64,000 bases of DNA from Planctomicrobium piriforme (GTDB lineage Bacteria; Planctomycetota; Planctomycetia; Planctomycetales; Planctomycetaceae), in assembly GCF_900113665.1 (NCBI RefSeq), contig NZ_FOQD01000003.1, positions 340,497-404,496 of the forward strand, given 5' to 3'. The position numbers and the translations under genes are program-made. Below, in pieces: positions 28,096 to 37,252 of the stretch; position 1 is the first letter of the stretch; each line of letters begins with the position of its first letter. Under the pieces are notes generated by a model. It saw only the letters and a program-made list of their open reading frames with translations, did no database searches and was not told the DNA's origin.

Positions 28096-29016
28096 CTACC
28101 GTGCCACCGACCCGTGTTTGCCTCTGCGTTTCCGCCAGTCGAGGTAGTGGCCGAGGGCGAGTTGGAAGGGGTCGCTGGTCGTCACTTGCACGAGGTCGCA
28201 GCCGCAGCCGGCGCTGATGTCCTTCAACTGCTGCTGAAAGGCCTGAAACTGTTGCAGGTAGACCTTCCGCAGCCGGTGCGGATCGACCAGCAGACGCTGG
28301 CCGTCGTTTTCGAGATTGCGAAACTGCGTCGGCTTCTCGAACGGGAAGTCGGCTTCTTCGGGAGCAATCACCTGCAGCAACACCACCTCGTGTTTGTTGC
28401 GGCGGAACTGCTGCAACGCCGTCTGCAGCGGTTGCAGGTCGTCAAAGAAATCGCTGATCACGATCACCAGCGATCGACGACGCAATGAGGGAATCAGTTT
28501 TTCAAACAGACTCGACATCCCGGTCTCACCGCCAGGCCGACGTTCCTGCAACGCGGTCGCCAACTGGCGGAAGCGCTTCGGATTCGTCGAGGGTTCGAAC
28601 CGGTCGCCAATCTTGTCGTCGAATGTGACCAGACCGACGGCATCACGCTGCGTCGTCAGCAGATACCCCAGCGAAGCCGCCAACACGCGGGCATATTCAT
28701 ACTTGGTTGCCGTGCTGTTGCCGTAGGCCATGCTGCCTGAGGCGTCGACCACCAGGTACGCCTGCAGATTGGTTTCTTCCTCGAACTCTTTGATGTAGTA
28801 GCGTCCGGTTTTCCCGAACGCCCGCCAGTCGATGTGGCGGATTTCATCGCCTGGGGTGTACTGTCGATGCTCGACGAACTCGACGCTGGAACCTTTGAAG
28901 GGGCTCTGGTGCTGCCCGATCATGTACCCTTCAACGATCAGCCGCGCGACCACTTCCAACTGACCAAAGCGGGCCAGGGCGGTGGGATCGACCAGCGAGA
29001 CAGGCGGCTCCGACAT
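28096..29016 (-). CDS. DUF58 / vWA-like domain protein
   Basis: A 306-residue soluble protein of the DUF58 group. YTPGDEIRHIDWRAFGKTG is the family signature. It is followed by a vWA-type core with AYLVVDASGSMAYG, giving an intact DxSxS site, and SLVIVISDFFDD. Such proteins usually lie in operons with a MoxR ATPase and membrane vWA proteins; here the partners are not adjacent, but a large vWA membrane protein lies at 59076. A role in envelope or chaperone-type complexes is inferred from family context only. The region 29017-29284 has no gene. Confidence 0.92.
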   Translation of the reverse strand: MSEPPVSLVDPTALARFGQLEVVARLIVEGYMIGQHQSPFKGSSVEFVEHRQYTPGDEIRHIDWRAFGKTGRYYIKEFEEETNLQAYLVVDASGSMAYGNSTATKYEYARVLAASLGYLLTTQRDAVGLVTFDDKIGDRFEPSTNPKRFRQLATALQERRPGGETGMSSLFEKLIPSLRRRSLVIVISDFFDDLQPLQTALQQFRRNKHEVVLLQVIAPEEADFPFEKPTQFRNLENDGQRLLVDPHRLRKVYLQQFQAFQQQLKDISAGCGCDLVQVTTSDPFQLALGHYLDWRKRRGKHGSVAR

Positions 29017-29127
29017 CGGGCACGGTTCCGAACAACAAGTGACGGACAGAATTTCCGCCTTCGTTCATATCACACCAGGCAACGTGGAGACAGCCAATAC
29101 ATGGCGATGTGAAGAGAAAAGGAATTT

Positions 29128-29160
29128 CAACGCCGAGAGCGCGGAGCACGCGGAGAGATC
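29128..29160. repeat. Hexamer-type repeat, left copy
   Basis: AACGCCGAGAGCGCGGAGCA and the following CGCGGAGAG form a degenerate GCGGAG/GCAGAG tandem. An opposite-strand counterpart lies at 29648-29690, so the two copies bracket the small gene at 29285-29587. Confidence 0.55.
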
Positions 29161-29284
29161 AAGGTGGGAATCGTTTACGATCTTTTCCATGTGACAGTCG
29201 ACTCTCCATTACTGCATCATGACCAAGCTCAATCCGATGATTCTCGTGTACGGATATCTGCCAGCAAATTAGCTGAGGTAAAGC

Positions 29285-29587
29285 ATGGAACAGGATCAGA
29301 ACCCAACCGCGCGCCCAAAGTTCCAGTTGGGCGATCGCGTGCAAATCGATCAATCCTGGTTCGTCGAACTGGTGCGTGGCGCGATTGGACGAATCGCGAG
29401 TCCTCCTTTAGGGCTCAACGAATATAGGGGGCACTATCGCATCGCGTTCCCTTACATGCCAACTGACGCACCGGGCGAGATTGTCTATTGGGTCGAATTC
29501 GACGATCCGGTTCACGAACCCGGAACCCAAATCGATACGGATGCGGCCGAGGTCAGTCAGGCCTGCCTGTCTTTGATCAGTCATTGA
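29285..29587 (+). CDS. Conserved hypothetical protein, SH3-like
   Basis: A 100-residue soluble protein, Met at 29285 after an AGGTAAAGC stretch. FQLGDRVQIDQSWFVELVRG followed by a later IVYWVEFDD looks like a small barrel of the KOW/SH3 type, similar in spirit to nitrile hydratase-beta-like accessory domains. This is a pattern impression only; no function is proposed. Confidence 0.6.
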   Translation: MEQDQNPTARPKFQLGDRVQIDQSWFVELVRGAIGRIASPPLGLNEYRGHYRIAFPYMPTDAPGEIVYWVEFDDPVHEPGTQIDTDAAEVSQACLSLISH

Positions 29588-29647
29588 CTTCCCTCACTTT
29601 CACGGCTCACACGAACTCAACTGAAGAAGGACAAAGTTCGACTCTCG

Positions 29648-29690
29648 ATATTTTCTCTGCGAACTCCGCGGCCTCTGCGTTTCAAACTCT
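29648..29690. repeat. Hexamer-type repeat, right copy
   Basis: TTTTCTCTGCGAACTCCGCG then GCCTCTGCGTTTC: reverse orientation of the repeat at 29128-29160, directly before the end of rodA. Confidence 0.5.
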
Positions 29691-29692
29691 TC

Positions 29693-30820
29693 CTATTCAT
29701 CCCCAAACTGAAACGGCTGACCAGCGACATCAAAACCCGGGGAACGGGCGATGTTCAGCAGCAGGCCGATTGAGAACGCTGTCGTCACCAGGCTCGAGCC
29801 GCCGTAGCTCATCAGCGGCAGCGTCAGGCCGGTAATGGGGGAAAGGCCGACGGTCATTGAGGTGTTGATGAGCACCTGCGCGGTCAGGATTGCCACGATG
29901 CCAGTGGCAAGAAGGCGTCCAAAGGGATCTCTGGTGGCCGCCGCAACATGCAGCCCGGTGATGACAAAGCAGGAGAAGACCGCCAGCGTTCCGAGCGTGC
30001 CCCATAGGCCATACCGCTCCCCGACAAGGCAGTAGACGAAGTCGGTCCGGCCGGCAGGGAGCCGGTAGGCGGCAAGATCATCTAAAGGCATGCCGTTGAG
30101 TTCGCTCCCCCAAGTCCCGCCAAGGGCCAGCAGTTGTTTGGACTGGTACAGGTGGTAGCCGTCGCCCGGGTCAGGCTTGCCGCCGTCGTGTTGTTGAAAG
30201 ACTGCCGTGACGCGTGACTTCTGTTCGGCGCTCATGCAGATCCAGAGGACCGGCAAGAGTGCAATCCCGGCGGCCACCGTGGCCATCAAGTGCCAGCGTT
30301 TCGCCCCGGCGATGAAGAGCATGGCGTACAGCACGGGGAAGAAGAGCAGCGAGGTGCCGAGGTCCGGTTCTTTGAGAATCAGCAGGACGGGAATCACGGT
30401 CATCGCGAACGGGGGAATCAGTCCCAGCACCGTGCGGTGATTACGACGGAACATCAGGTAGTGGCCGAGCGCCAGAATGAGGGCGAGCTTCGCGAGTTCC
30501 GACGGCTGGACCGACAACGGGCCGACGGGAATCCAGCGCCGAGCCCCTTGTTTCGCGGGAAAGAAATAGACCGCCACCAGCAGTGCGACCGCCGCGACAT
30601 AGAAGGGGTAGCTCCAGGGCTTGAGCCGCTGATACGGCAGCGCCCAGGCGATGGCGGCGGAACCCGCCCCCAGTACCAGCCACACAATCTGTCGCGAGGC
30701 GTAAGAGCCTCCTTCCAGTTCGTCTCCCCGTTGAATTCCGGAGAGCCCGAGCCAGATGAGCAGGGCCGTGCAGGCGAGCAGCACGCACATTGCGCCAGAA
30801 ATGGTCCGTCCTTGCCCCAT
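29693..30820 (-). CDS. rodA: RodA/FtsW-family peptidoglycan glycosyltransferase
   Basis: A 375-residue polytopic SEDS protein with about ten membrane helices. Typical motifs are GARRWIPVGPLSVQPSELAK, LKEPDLGTSLLFFPVL, the catalytic-Asp region PAGRTDFVYCLVGE, and GLTLPLMSYGGSSL near the end. SEDS proteins polymerise lipid II into glycan strands with a partner transpeptidase. RodA is favoured over FtsW because of length and loop style, but this is not certain. No pbp2, mreB or cell-division gene is adjacent. Its presence supports a peptidoglycan wall. Confidence 0.9.
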   Translation of the reverse strand: MGQGRTISGAMCVLLACTALLIWLGLSGIQRGDELEGGSYASRQIVWLVLGAGSAAIAWALPYQRLKPWSYPFYVAAVALLVAVYFFPAKQGARRWIPVGPLSVQPSELAKLALILALGHYLMFRRNHRTVLGLIPPFAMTVIPVLLILKEPDLGTSLLFFPVLYAMLFIAGAKRWHLMATVAAGIALLPVLWICMSAEQKSRVTAVFQQHDGGKPDPGDGYHLYQSKQLLALGGTWGSELNGMPLDDLAAYRLPAGRTDFVYCLVGERYGLWGTLGTLAVFSCFVITGLHVAAATRDPFGRLLATGIVAILTAQVLINTSMTVGLSPITGLTLPLMSYGGSSLVTTAFSIGLLLNIARSPGFDVAGQPFQFGDE

Positions 30821-31108
30821 CCTCGTCCGTCAGCAGAGAGATCTTAAAGCCTGATGAGCGACCGTCCCTGATCGCCGTCGGCCACATCCTAGCCGTGCTA
30901 AGGAAGGGACAGAAAGGCCACTTTGGGTCGGCCGTCGCCCCTGCGGGCCTCTCGCCGTCGGCCGTTAAGGAAACTGAACATTCTGTTCACGGGCCGAAAC
31001 ATTCTTCTTGCCCATCATTCCGATTATTCCTATTTTAACGATTATGCAGGCCACCGAGACGCCTGACTTTGTGATTTGCCATCCCATTCAATTGATTGAG
31101 GCTCAGCA

Positions 31109-31447
31109 ATGAACCTGTTGAAAGCACTGCTGCTGGACGAGTCCGGCACAATTCTGTCCGCCGAAACCGCATTGCTCGGAACCCTGGGGGTCGCCGGCGC
31201 GACGATGGGGCTGTCGACCGCGGCAACCTCTGTGCGCGACGAGATGGCGGAGATGGCCTACGCCTTCCGCAGTCTCGACCAGAGCTACAGCTTTGAAGGC
31301 CAGCGGTCAGGCAGCGCCTGGACCGCCGGTTCCAAATATGTTCAGCCCAGCGCGGAAGAGTCACGCGAGCGGCTGAGGGCCCAGTTCGAAAAAGAGGCTC
31401 AGCAACAGGTCGCCCACGACGAAAACGAAGGTCCGTTGCTTCCATAA
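31109..31447 (+). CDS. Flp-pilin-like small protein with extension
   Basis: A 112-residue protein. The start MNLLKALLLDESGTILSAET then ALLGTLGVAGATMGLSTAA resembles the short N-terminal leader, conserved Glu and hydrophobic helix of Flp/TadE-like pilins, but the C-terminal 60 residues are charged and helical, unlike Flp pilins. No tad secretion genes are nearby. The link to pilins is tentative. The bases before it (30821-31108) show no gene. Confidence 0.6.
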   Translation: MNLLKALLLDESGTILSAETALLGTLGVAGATMGLSTAATSVRDEMAEMAYAFRSLDQSYSFEGQRSGSAWTAGSKYVQPSAEESRERLRAQFEKEAQQQVAHDENEGPLLP

Positions 31448-31530
31448 AGGGGCGAAATCCGAAACACGAAATTCGAAATCCGAAACAATTTCAACGAAGG
31501 GATTGGTGCGGTGTTTCGAGCGTCGGATTT
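31448..31530. repeat. Dispersed 'GAAATTCGAAA' repeat, second copy
   Basis: GAAATCCGAAACACGAAATT onwards, with complementary TCGGATTTCGAATCTTCC: same family as 590-735. The rest of the 604-base gap (31448-32051) contains only short frames without protein-like content. Confidence 0.6.
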
Positions 31531-32051
31531 CGAATCTTCCATACGGTCCGCGGGGCCGCCTGAACGCGTAATAGCAGTCAGTCGAGCAGGTGGCCGAAGT
31601 CCATTCGCGGTCTTGAGAAAAGAGTGCGAAATCGGGATTTGGAGTGGCGAACGGACAGACCTCAACCGAAGAAGGGGACGAGGGCTGCCCAGCTCCGGCC
31701 CAGCGAAGGCTTCGAACCGGCCGAAAGGGCCTGTGAAATCCATAATTCGCGAGTGAAAACGGCTTTTTTTGTTGACATTTTCACTCATCGCAGAAAAAAT
31801 CGAAGCCAGTCAGCCAGATCTATTTGCCGCCAATGAAACTCATCGAATTCGTCGTGGTCCAGTTGCTTCTGGGACCGCTTCCACAGAATCACTTGCCGGT
31901 GATTCTGTCTCGTGAATCGGGGTTGATTGGAAACCTGTCTGACTCCGCGATCGCGTTCTCGCGTGGGGAAAGCTGCTGATTTAATTTTGTCGGACTTGTT
32001 TTTTGTCGAACAGTGTTTGTTCGACATGGAGCTCAGAGGGGAGATGTGCTG

Positions 32052-32351
32052 ATGGATTTTTCCTTCGAGGTGAATCCTGACCTCGATGTCGCGATTGGGA
32101 CGGAGCTGTCCTATGAAGACACGCAGGATCTCGAATTTGTTGAAGAGTTTGATTTCTCCAACGTCGATCCGCTGAATCCGACCGGCGCCAAGCCAGGTTC
32201 GGAAGACAAAGTGCGGATGCTGGCAGCCCGCTATGCGGCTGGCGTTCCACTCTGGCACGATGAAGACTGTTACGATCACGGTCCCGCCGAAGCCGTCGGA
32301 AACTTCCCGGCTGAAAACAGCGGGCATTTCGACATCGACGACGAGTTCTAA
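32052..32351 (+). CDS. Small acidic hypothetical protein
   Basis: A 99-residue strongly acidic protein (MDFSFEVNPDLDVAIGTELS at the start, DIDDEF at the end). No membrane segment or known motif. A longer in-frame start at 32013 was rejected because the ATG at 32052 begins the protein-like part. It is followed by a strong terminator, which supports a real transcript. Confidence 0.6.
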   Translation: MDFSFEVNPDLDVAIGTELSYEDTQDLEFVEEFDFSNVDPLNPTGAKPGSEDKVRMLAARYAAGVPLWHDEDCYDHGPAEAVGNFPAENSGHFDIDDEF

Positions 32352-32487
32352 CCTGAGAACTCGGGCAGGGAACTCCGTCACGAGTTTTATTTGGCCTGAG
32401 TGAGAACTCTTCTCGATCCGATCTTTTTCAGTGAACCCTTTTCAGCGAACACAATGCGCTCTGACGTGTCTGCTGACTGAGTCATTC

Positions 32488-32530
32488 AAACCGGATTCCA
32501 GACCGCTTTGGCTGGAATCCGGTTTCTTTT
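32488..32530 (+). terminator. Terminator before hisH
   Basis: A 14-base stem: AAACCGGATTCCAG (32488-32501) with CTGGAATCCGGTTT (32512-32525), then CTTTT. Confidence 0.92.
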
Positions 32531-32598
32531 GAGCCTCACATTTTGTCCCGCTTCGAGTCGTCCTGTTCCTCTCGCATAGCCCTGCCAGAGACCCGCAC

Positions 32599-33228
32599 AT
32601 GATCGGCATCATCGATTACGGCATGGGCAACCTGCGCAGCGTGCAGAAGGCGTTCGAACATCTGGGCACGCCTGCAGAGTTTGTCGCGTCACCGCGCGAA
32701 CTGCAGGATCTCGACGGCGTGATTCTGCCGGGAGTAGGGGCGTTTCGCGATGCGATCGCTGAACTCCGGCGACACGACTTCGTCTCGGCCATCCACGATT
32801 ACGTCGCGTGCGGTCGACCGCTGCTGGGCATCTGTCTGGGACAGCAACTGCTGTTTGACCGCAGCTACGAAGACGGCGAGTACGAAGGGCTGGGCCTGAT
32901 TGCCGGCGACGTCATTCGTTTTCAGTCAGAGCCGGGTCTCAAGATCCCGCACATGGGCTGGAATTCGCTGGAAGTGACCCGTCCTCATCCGCTGCTCGCC
33001 GAAATTTCGACGGGGGACTACGTTTACTTCGTACACAGCTATCATGTCCGTCCGACGGACGAGAATGTGGTTCTCGCCCACACGCGGCACGGGCATCAGG
33101 CTTTTGCGTCGATTGTGGGGCAGGGAAACATCACCGCGACTCAATTCCACCCGGAAAAGAGTCAACGCGTGGGGCTGAAGTTACTGCAGAATTTTGCTGA
33201 GATGGTCTCTGCTGCCGTCGCTTCGTGA
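32599..33228 (+). CDS. hisH: Imidazole glycerol phosphate synthase glutaminase subunit
   Basis: A 209-residue class-I glutamine amidotransferase that supplies ammonia to HisF for imidazole glycerol phosphate formation in histidine synthesis. It starts MIGIIDYGMGNLRSV and has the nucleophile C79 in LLGICLGQQLLFD and the late His-Glu pair in ATQFHPEKSQ. hisF is not adjacent, so the genes for the two subunits are unlinked here. A terminator lies upstream and a small exported protein gene follows. Confidence 0.97.
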   Translation: MIGIIDYGMGNLRSVQKAFEHLGTPAEFVASPRELQDLDGVILPGVGAFRDAIAELRRHDFVSAIHDYVACGRPLLGICLGQQLLFDRSYEDGEYEGLGLIAGDVIRFQSEPGLKIPHMGWNSLEVTRPHPLLAEISTGDYVYFVHSYHVRPTDENVVLAHTRHGHQAFASIVGQGNITATQFHPEKSQRVGLKLLQNFAEMVSAAVAS

Positions 33229-33272
33229 CGGCGGGAAGAGTGCCGATGACCGGTTCAAAGGAGAATGTCCGG

Positions 33273-33524
33273 ATGGTTTTCAAGTTGAAGCAGGCCTGCC
33301 TGCTGGCGGTTCCGCTGTGGTTCGCAACGACCGCCCTCGCACATCCCGGCCACGGCACGACATCGCCGGACTCGCCGATCCATTATGTCGCGGAGCCCGT
33401 GCACACGCAGTGGATCGTGCTGGCGGTCGCCCTGATCGCCGCCGGCATCGCCTATGGCCGCTATCGCCTCAAACGCCAGACCGCCCCGATCCCCGGCCAG
33501 AAAAAAAGGTCTCCACAGAACTGA
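33273..33524 (+). CDS. Small exported protein with HPGHG motif and one membrane helix
   Basis: An 83-residue protein. A signal-like segment (LKQACLLAVPLWFATTALA) is followed by HPGHGTTSPD, then a membrane helix (QWIVLAVALIAAGIAYG) and a basic tail. The ATG at 33273 follows AAAGGAG and was chosen over an earlier frame start at 33225 that overlaps the stop region of hisH. The His-rich site could bind a metal, but that is only a possibility. Confidence 0.7.
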   Translation: MVFKLKQACLLAVPLWFATTALAHPGHGTTSPDSPIHYVAEPVHTQWIVLAVALIAAGIAYGRYRLKRQTAPIPGQKKRSPQN

Positions 33525-33575
33525 CTCGCTGCAGTTCGTGTGGCGAATTTTGAGATTCGAGGAAGGTCGCCAAAA

Positions 33576-33674
33576 GAACCGTGGGCTAAGGCCCAGCGGC
33601 TGATGGGCGTACAAAACTGGGGACGATTTCCCATCGGTGAGCGCCGATCAGCCGGCACGCGTTAGCGTCCGGTT
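33576..33674. repeat. Dispersed palindromic repeat B, expanded copy
   Basis: GAACCGTGGGCTAAGGCCCA ... GCCGATCAGCCGGCACGCG and TTAGCGTCCGGTT. The same element lies in opposite orientation at 50006-50073. This copy has about 30 extra bases in the middle (around 33611-33641). Confidence 0.85.
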
Positions 33675-33714
33675 CGCGCTTTATCCAGCGTGCCGACGGG
33701 CGGACGACGCCAGA

Positions 33715-34164
33715 CTACGACAGCAGAATCTCATCGTCGGGGGCGATCGTCAGGCTCTCGGAAATCGCGTCGAACACCGGCTCGTATTCGTCGCGTTCGT
33801 GATCGGTCACCTGCGCGAGGACGAACAGCGTGCGCCCGCCGGTTTCGAGTGCCCGCATGAAGACACAATTGATGAGTTCGAGGGCCACGAATTCGAGATT
33901 GCGTCCAACGGCGGTTTCGCCGACCAGCGTCGCGGCAGCGGGGTATTCGTCGAGGTCGTCATATTCCTCGCGAAACGCCTGAATCGCTTCCTTCACGACC
34001 CGTTCCGCCCGAGGTCGACGCCGCAGAATGGTGATCGACCAGAAGGCCGCCCCTTCGCTGACCGACAGCGTGAGCGCGTCTTCCCGCGGCTCTTCCGCCA
34101 GTTCCCAGTTTGCCGGGTAACGAAACGAAACCCCCTGGCCCTGATAGACGCGATCCAGATTCAT
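33715..34164 (-). CDS. Conserved hypothetical protein, PsbP/DUF1795-like pattern
   Basis: A 149-residue soluble protein with no signal peptide. GVSFRYPANWELAEEP at the start and a long beta-rich middle resemble the PsbP/DUF1795 fold, and the end (VFDAISESLTIAPDDE) fits. The function of this class in bacteria is unknown. Divergent from the GNAT gene (55-base gap), so the two share a promoter region. Confidence 0.6.
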   Translation of the reverse strand: MNLDRVYQGQGVSFRYPANWELAEEPREDALTLSVSEGAAFWSITILRRRPRAERVVKEAIQAFREEYDDLDEYPAAATLVGETAVGRNLEFVALELINCVFMRALETGGRTLFVLAQVTDHERDEYEPVFDAISESLTIAPDDEILLS

Positions 34165-34219
34165 GGACGATGATTCCTACTGCTGCTGAAGTCCCAAGTG
34201 GTTCTGCCTGGAAAATGCC

Positions 34220-34642
34220 ATGATGCTGGATGTTGCCTACACTGTCGAGCCGCAGCTCGCTGTCGACGAATTTATTGACGTTCTCGTCCGTTCGACGCTG
34301 GGCCAGCGCCGCCCCATCGCTCACCGCCAGACGATGGAAGGGATGCTCCGCCACGCCGACGTCATCATCGCTGCCAGAAAAAACGGCCGGCTCATCGGCG
34401 TCTCCCGGGCAATCACCGATTTCAGTTATTGCACTTATCTCTCCGACCTGGCGGTCGACTCGGCCTGTCAGCGGCAGGGAATCGGCCGACGGCTGATTGA
34501 GGAAACCCATGCGGCGGCCGGCCGGCACACGACCCTTATTCTGCTCTCGGCCCCGGCGGCAATGACGTACTACCCGCACATCGGGCTGCAGCCGCATCCT
34601 TCCTGCTGGACAATCCCCGGCCAACTCCCGGCGACGGAATAA
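34220..34642 (+). CDS. GNAT-family N-acetyltransferase
   Basis: A 140-residue acetyltransferase. The acetyl-CoA-binding motif appears as LSDLAVDSACQRQGIGRRL (Q/RxxGxG/A), followed by a helix and a final strand. The substrate is unknown. Two start codons in a row (34220, 34223) make the exact N terminus uncertain. Read in the same direction as queD 73 bases downstream. Confidence 0.88.
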   Translation: MMLDVAYTVEPQLAVDEFIDVLVRSTLGQRRPIAHRQTMEGMLRHADVIIAARKNGRLIGVSRAITDFSYCTYLSDLAVDSACQRQGIGRRLIEETHAAAGRHTTLILLSAPAAMTYYPHIGLQPHPSCWTIPGQLPATE

Positions 34643-34715
34643 TCCAGGCGGGACTTTCCGCAGAATCAGAAATGGAATACTGGCGGACCGGACTTCCAGT
34701 CGCGATAGTGCAGCC

Positions 34716-35147
34716 ATGTACCGCGTCACCCAGGAAATCGATTTCTGCTACGGGCACCGTCTGCTGAATTACGCAGGCAAGTGCAAGCATCTCCACGGAC
34801 ACAACGGCCGGGCCGTGATCGTGCTGGAAGGGGAACAGCTCGACGACCGCGGCATGCTGATCGATTTCGGGGATATCAAACGCGAGATCCGACGCTGGAT
34901 CGATGACACGCTCGACCATCGCATGATTCTCTGCCAGGGCGACCCGGCCCTGACCGCGCTGCGGGAACTGGGAGAGCCGCTGTTCGTCATCGACTGCAAT
35001 CCGACCGCCGAAAACATCGCCCGGCTGATCTTTGAACACGCCCGGGAGAAACGTCTGCCGGTGATCGAAGTCAGCCTGTGGGAAACGCCGCGGGCGTTCG
35101 CGACCTACAGCCAGAACGACTGCCCGCCGGGAACGGCTCGAGGCTAA
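34716..35147 (+). CDS. queD: 6-carboxytetrahydropterin synthase (QueD-like)
   Basis: A 143-residue PTPS/QueD-type enzyme that makes 6-carboxy-tetrahydropterin in queuosine and 7-deazapurine synthesis. Zinc ligands H14, H27 and H29 are seen in FCYGH and KHLHGHN, with the catalytic-type C23 just before. VIEVSLWETPRAFATY at the end carries the conserved Glu. A member of the same pathway, QueF, lies 4.4 kb downstream in a separate unit. A closely related pterin role cannot be excluded. Confidence 0.9.
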   Translation: MYRVTQEIDFCYGHRLLNYAGKCKHLHGHNGRAVIVLEGEQLDDRGMLIDFGDIKREIRRWIDDTLDHRMILCQGDPALTALRELGEPLFVIDCNPTAENIARLIFEHAREKRLPVIEVSLWETPRAFATYSQNDCPPGTARG

Positions 35148-35305
35148 TTGAACCGACGCCGGGCCGCTTGTCCGGACCATTCTGAGTTTCAAGGTCGGAA
35201 GAATTCCTGTTGCCGACTCTCATTTGGCGATTCTGCTTGAAATCGACTGTTTCGCCGCGAAACCCCGTTGGGAGCAGCGCGTTTCATCCGTTAGAGGACG
35301 CTGCA

Positions 35306-35327
35306 GCGAGCGCACTTGAGCGCTCGC
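35306..35327. promoter_or_regulatory. Perfect hairpin in the 407-base gap after queD
   Basis: GCGAGCGC (35306-35313) and GCGCTCGC (35320-35327) pair around a six-base loop. No T-run follows, so a terminator role is unclear. The gap 35148-35554 contains no gene. Confidence 0.4.
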
Positions 35328-35554
35328 CGTGAACAGCAAAGACGACGCAGGCAAAGTGAAATTCCGGAGCAGCGGAGGCGCCCGGAGTTTCCCCCTTCGA
35401 AAGCAGTTGTTTCCCTCAGACGAGTGGGAACGGAGCGGCAGAAATCGCAGCTCTGATCCTAAATTTCAGTGACGGGAACAACCGCGATTGACGGACTGGC
35501 GTCCCGCATGGGATGTGCTCCTAACGCGCGTCGTCATCCTCTGGAGAAGACGAA

Positions 35555-36409
35555 ATGGATTATCGAATTCCCCTGTTGAGACGCCTCCGCCATCTCACTC
35601 CCCGCCCCAGCAGGATCTGGAAACACGCCCACAGTCCGGTCGGGCGCCTGCCGGACCTGTTGATTGCCGGAACCGTGAAGGGGGGGACGACCTCGCTGCA
35701 CTTTTATCTCAGTCAGCACCCGCTGGTGCATTCCGGACTGCGCAAGGAAGTCCATTATTTCGACAAGAGCTACCACCGCGGAGAGCGCTGGTACCGCAAA
35801 CACTTCACCCGCCAGCCCGGCGGCATCGTTCTCGATTCCACGCCGAATTACATCTACTTCGAAGGCGCCTGCGAGCGGATTCTGAAGCTGATGCCGACGG
35901 TAAAAATCGTGCTGCTGCTGCGCGACCCGGTTTACCGCGCGTTTTCTCACTTTCAGCATTCGTGCAGGCGGAAGTTTGAAGGGCGCTCATTCGACGACGC
36001 CGTCCGTCAGGACATGCACGATTTTAAGAAGCTCGGCGCGTTTGGGGACGACAGCCTCGAAAACGGCTTTCATTCCTATGTCCGACGGGGAGTTTACGCG
36101 CCTCAGGTGAAGCGGCTGCAGGCGGCCTTTGGCGACCAGTTATTGGTCTTCCGCAGCAAAGACTTCTTTCAATCCCCGCTGGCGATCACCAATCAGGTGC
36201 TGCGTCACTGCGGGCTGACGGAGCTGCCCACTTTGGAGTTCGAGCAATTCAACAAAGGGGACTACAAGCAGACGATGAGCCCGGAGATCAAGCAGGAACT
36301 CGAACAGTTCTTCGCCCCGCACAACGCTGAACTTTGTGAAGCCCTGAACGTCCCCAACTGGTGGCCCTACGCCTCCCAGGCCCCGACGGCCATTCACCGC
36401 GCAGCTTAA
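35555..36409 (+). CDS. Sulfotransferase
   Basis: A 284-residue PAPS-dependent sulfotransferase with the 5'-phosphosulfate loop VKGGTTSL at 41-48 and the 3'-phosphate motif LLLRDPVYRAFSHF. This is the heparan/glycan sulfotransferase-like group. It moves sulfate from PAPS to a hydroxyl or amine acceptor. With sulfatases in the same window, sulfated glycan metabolism is a plausible theme, but the acceptor is unknown. No signal peptide is visible. A shared hairpin terminator follows. Confidence 0.9.
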   Translation: MDYRIPLLRRLRHLTPRPSRIWKHAHSPVGRLPDLLIAGTVKGGTTSLHFYLSQHPLVHSGLRKEVHYFDKSYHRGERWYRKHFTRQPGGIVLDSTPNYIYFEGACERILKLMPTVKIVLLLRDPVYRAFSHFQHSCRRKFEGRSFDDAVRQDMHDFKKLGAFGDDSLENGFHSYVRRGVYAPQVKRLQAAFGDQLLVFRSKDFFQSPLAITNQVLRHCGLTELPTLEFEQFNKGDYKQTMSPEIKQELEQFFAPHNAELCEALNVPNWWPYASQAPTAIHRAA

Positions 36410-36431
36410 GAAAAAGTCTCAACATCAAAGC

Positions 36432-36465
36432 AACAAGTCCCCGGTGTATTCACCGGGGACTTGTT
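36432..36465. terminator. Bidirectional hairpin terminator
   Basis: A perfect 15-base stem, AACAAGTCCCCGGTG (36432-36446) with CACCGGGGACTTGTT (36451-36465) and a TATT loop. It lies between two convergent genes, so it may end both transcripts, though the T-run is weak. Confidence 0.75.
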
Positions 36466-36469
36466 CTGT

Positions 36470-36505
36470 ATTCGCTGACTGCTGACTGCTGAAAGCCGAC
36501 CGCTC
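36470..36505. repeat. Short dispersed repeat (CTGACTGCTGAAAGC)
   Basis: A degenerate GCTGACTGCTGACTGCTGAA stretch. A related sequence (TGCTGAAAGCTGATCGCC) occurs at 47757-47815, again beside a gene end. Confidence 0.5.
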
Positions 36506-36508
36506 ACC

Positions 36509-37252
36509 TCAGTCGCGGCTGTTGATCTTCGTGAGCAGCCGCAGGATTTCGATGTACAGCCAGACCAAGGTCACCAGCAGGCCAAAGGCCCCGTACCACT
36601 CCATGTACTTCGGGGCGCCGCGGTTGACCCCTTCTTCGATGAAGTCGAAGTCGAGTACGAGATTCAGGGCGGCGATCACCACGACAAACAGGCTGAAGCC
36701 GATTCCCATCCAGCCGTTGCCGTGAATGAACGGCACGCTGATCCCAAAGAAGCCGGCGATCATCGTCGCCAGGTAGACGAAGAAGATGCCGCCAGTGGCC
36801 GCGACGATGCCGAGTTTGAAGTTCTCGGTCGGCTTGATGAGTCCGCTCTGATATGCGAAGAGCAGGGCAAAGAGCGTCCCGAAGGTCAGAAAGACGGCCT
36901 GGACCACAATGCCGTTAAATTTGGCTTCGGTCACCGCCGAAATTCCGCCGAGCAGCAACCCTTGCATCACAGCGTAGATCGGCGACGTAATCGCGGCCCA
37001 TTGCGGCTTGAAGGTGGTCACCAGCGCCACAATAAATCCGCCGATCCCCCCGCCAATCATCAGGGGCATGACGATTGGATTCCCCTGCAGGAACAGATTC
37101 CAGGTGAATGCAGCCGCAGCCACCACAATGACCAGGAGCATCCCCGTCTTGGTCGCTGTCCCGCTGAGGGTCATCGTCGTCGAGGCCGACGGCGCTGTCA
37201 GATCGAAGCCTTCAAATGTTTTCGCATTCAGTGCCGGGTTGCCCGTTCTCAT
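36509..37252 (-). CDS. Bax inhibitor-1/YccA-family membrane protein
   Basis: A 247-residue protein with seven hydrophobic segments. TGMLLVIVVAAAAFTW, PQWAAITSPIYAVMQGLLLG and LNLVLDFDFIEEGVNRGAPK are typical of the BI-1/YccA family, including the paired acidic residues of the last helices. ATG at 37252 was chosen; an upstream frame start would add 68 residues of low-complexity leader. Bacterial members are membrane proteins, some reported as Ca2+ leak channels; the role here is unknown. The divergent ECF sigma gene is upstream. Confidence 0.9.
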   Translation of the reverse strand: MRTGNPALNAKTFEGFDLTAPSASTTMTLSGTATKTGMLLVIVVAAAAFTWNLFLQGNPIVMPLMIGGGIGGFIVALVTTFKPQWAAITSPIYAVMQGLLLGGISAVTEAKFNGIVVQAVFLTFGTLFALLFAYQSGLIKPTENFKLGIVAATGGIFFVYLATMIAGFFGISVPFIHGNGWMGIGFSLFVVVIAALNLVLDFDFIEEGVNRGAPKYMEWYGAFGLLVTLVWLYIEILRLLTKINSRD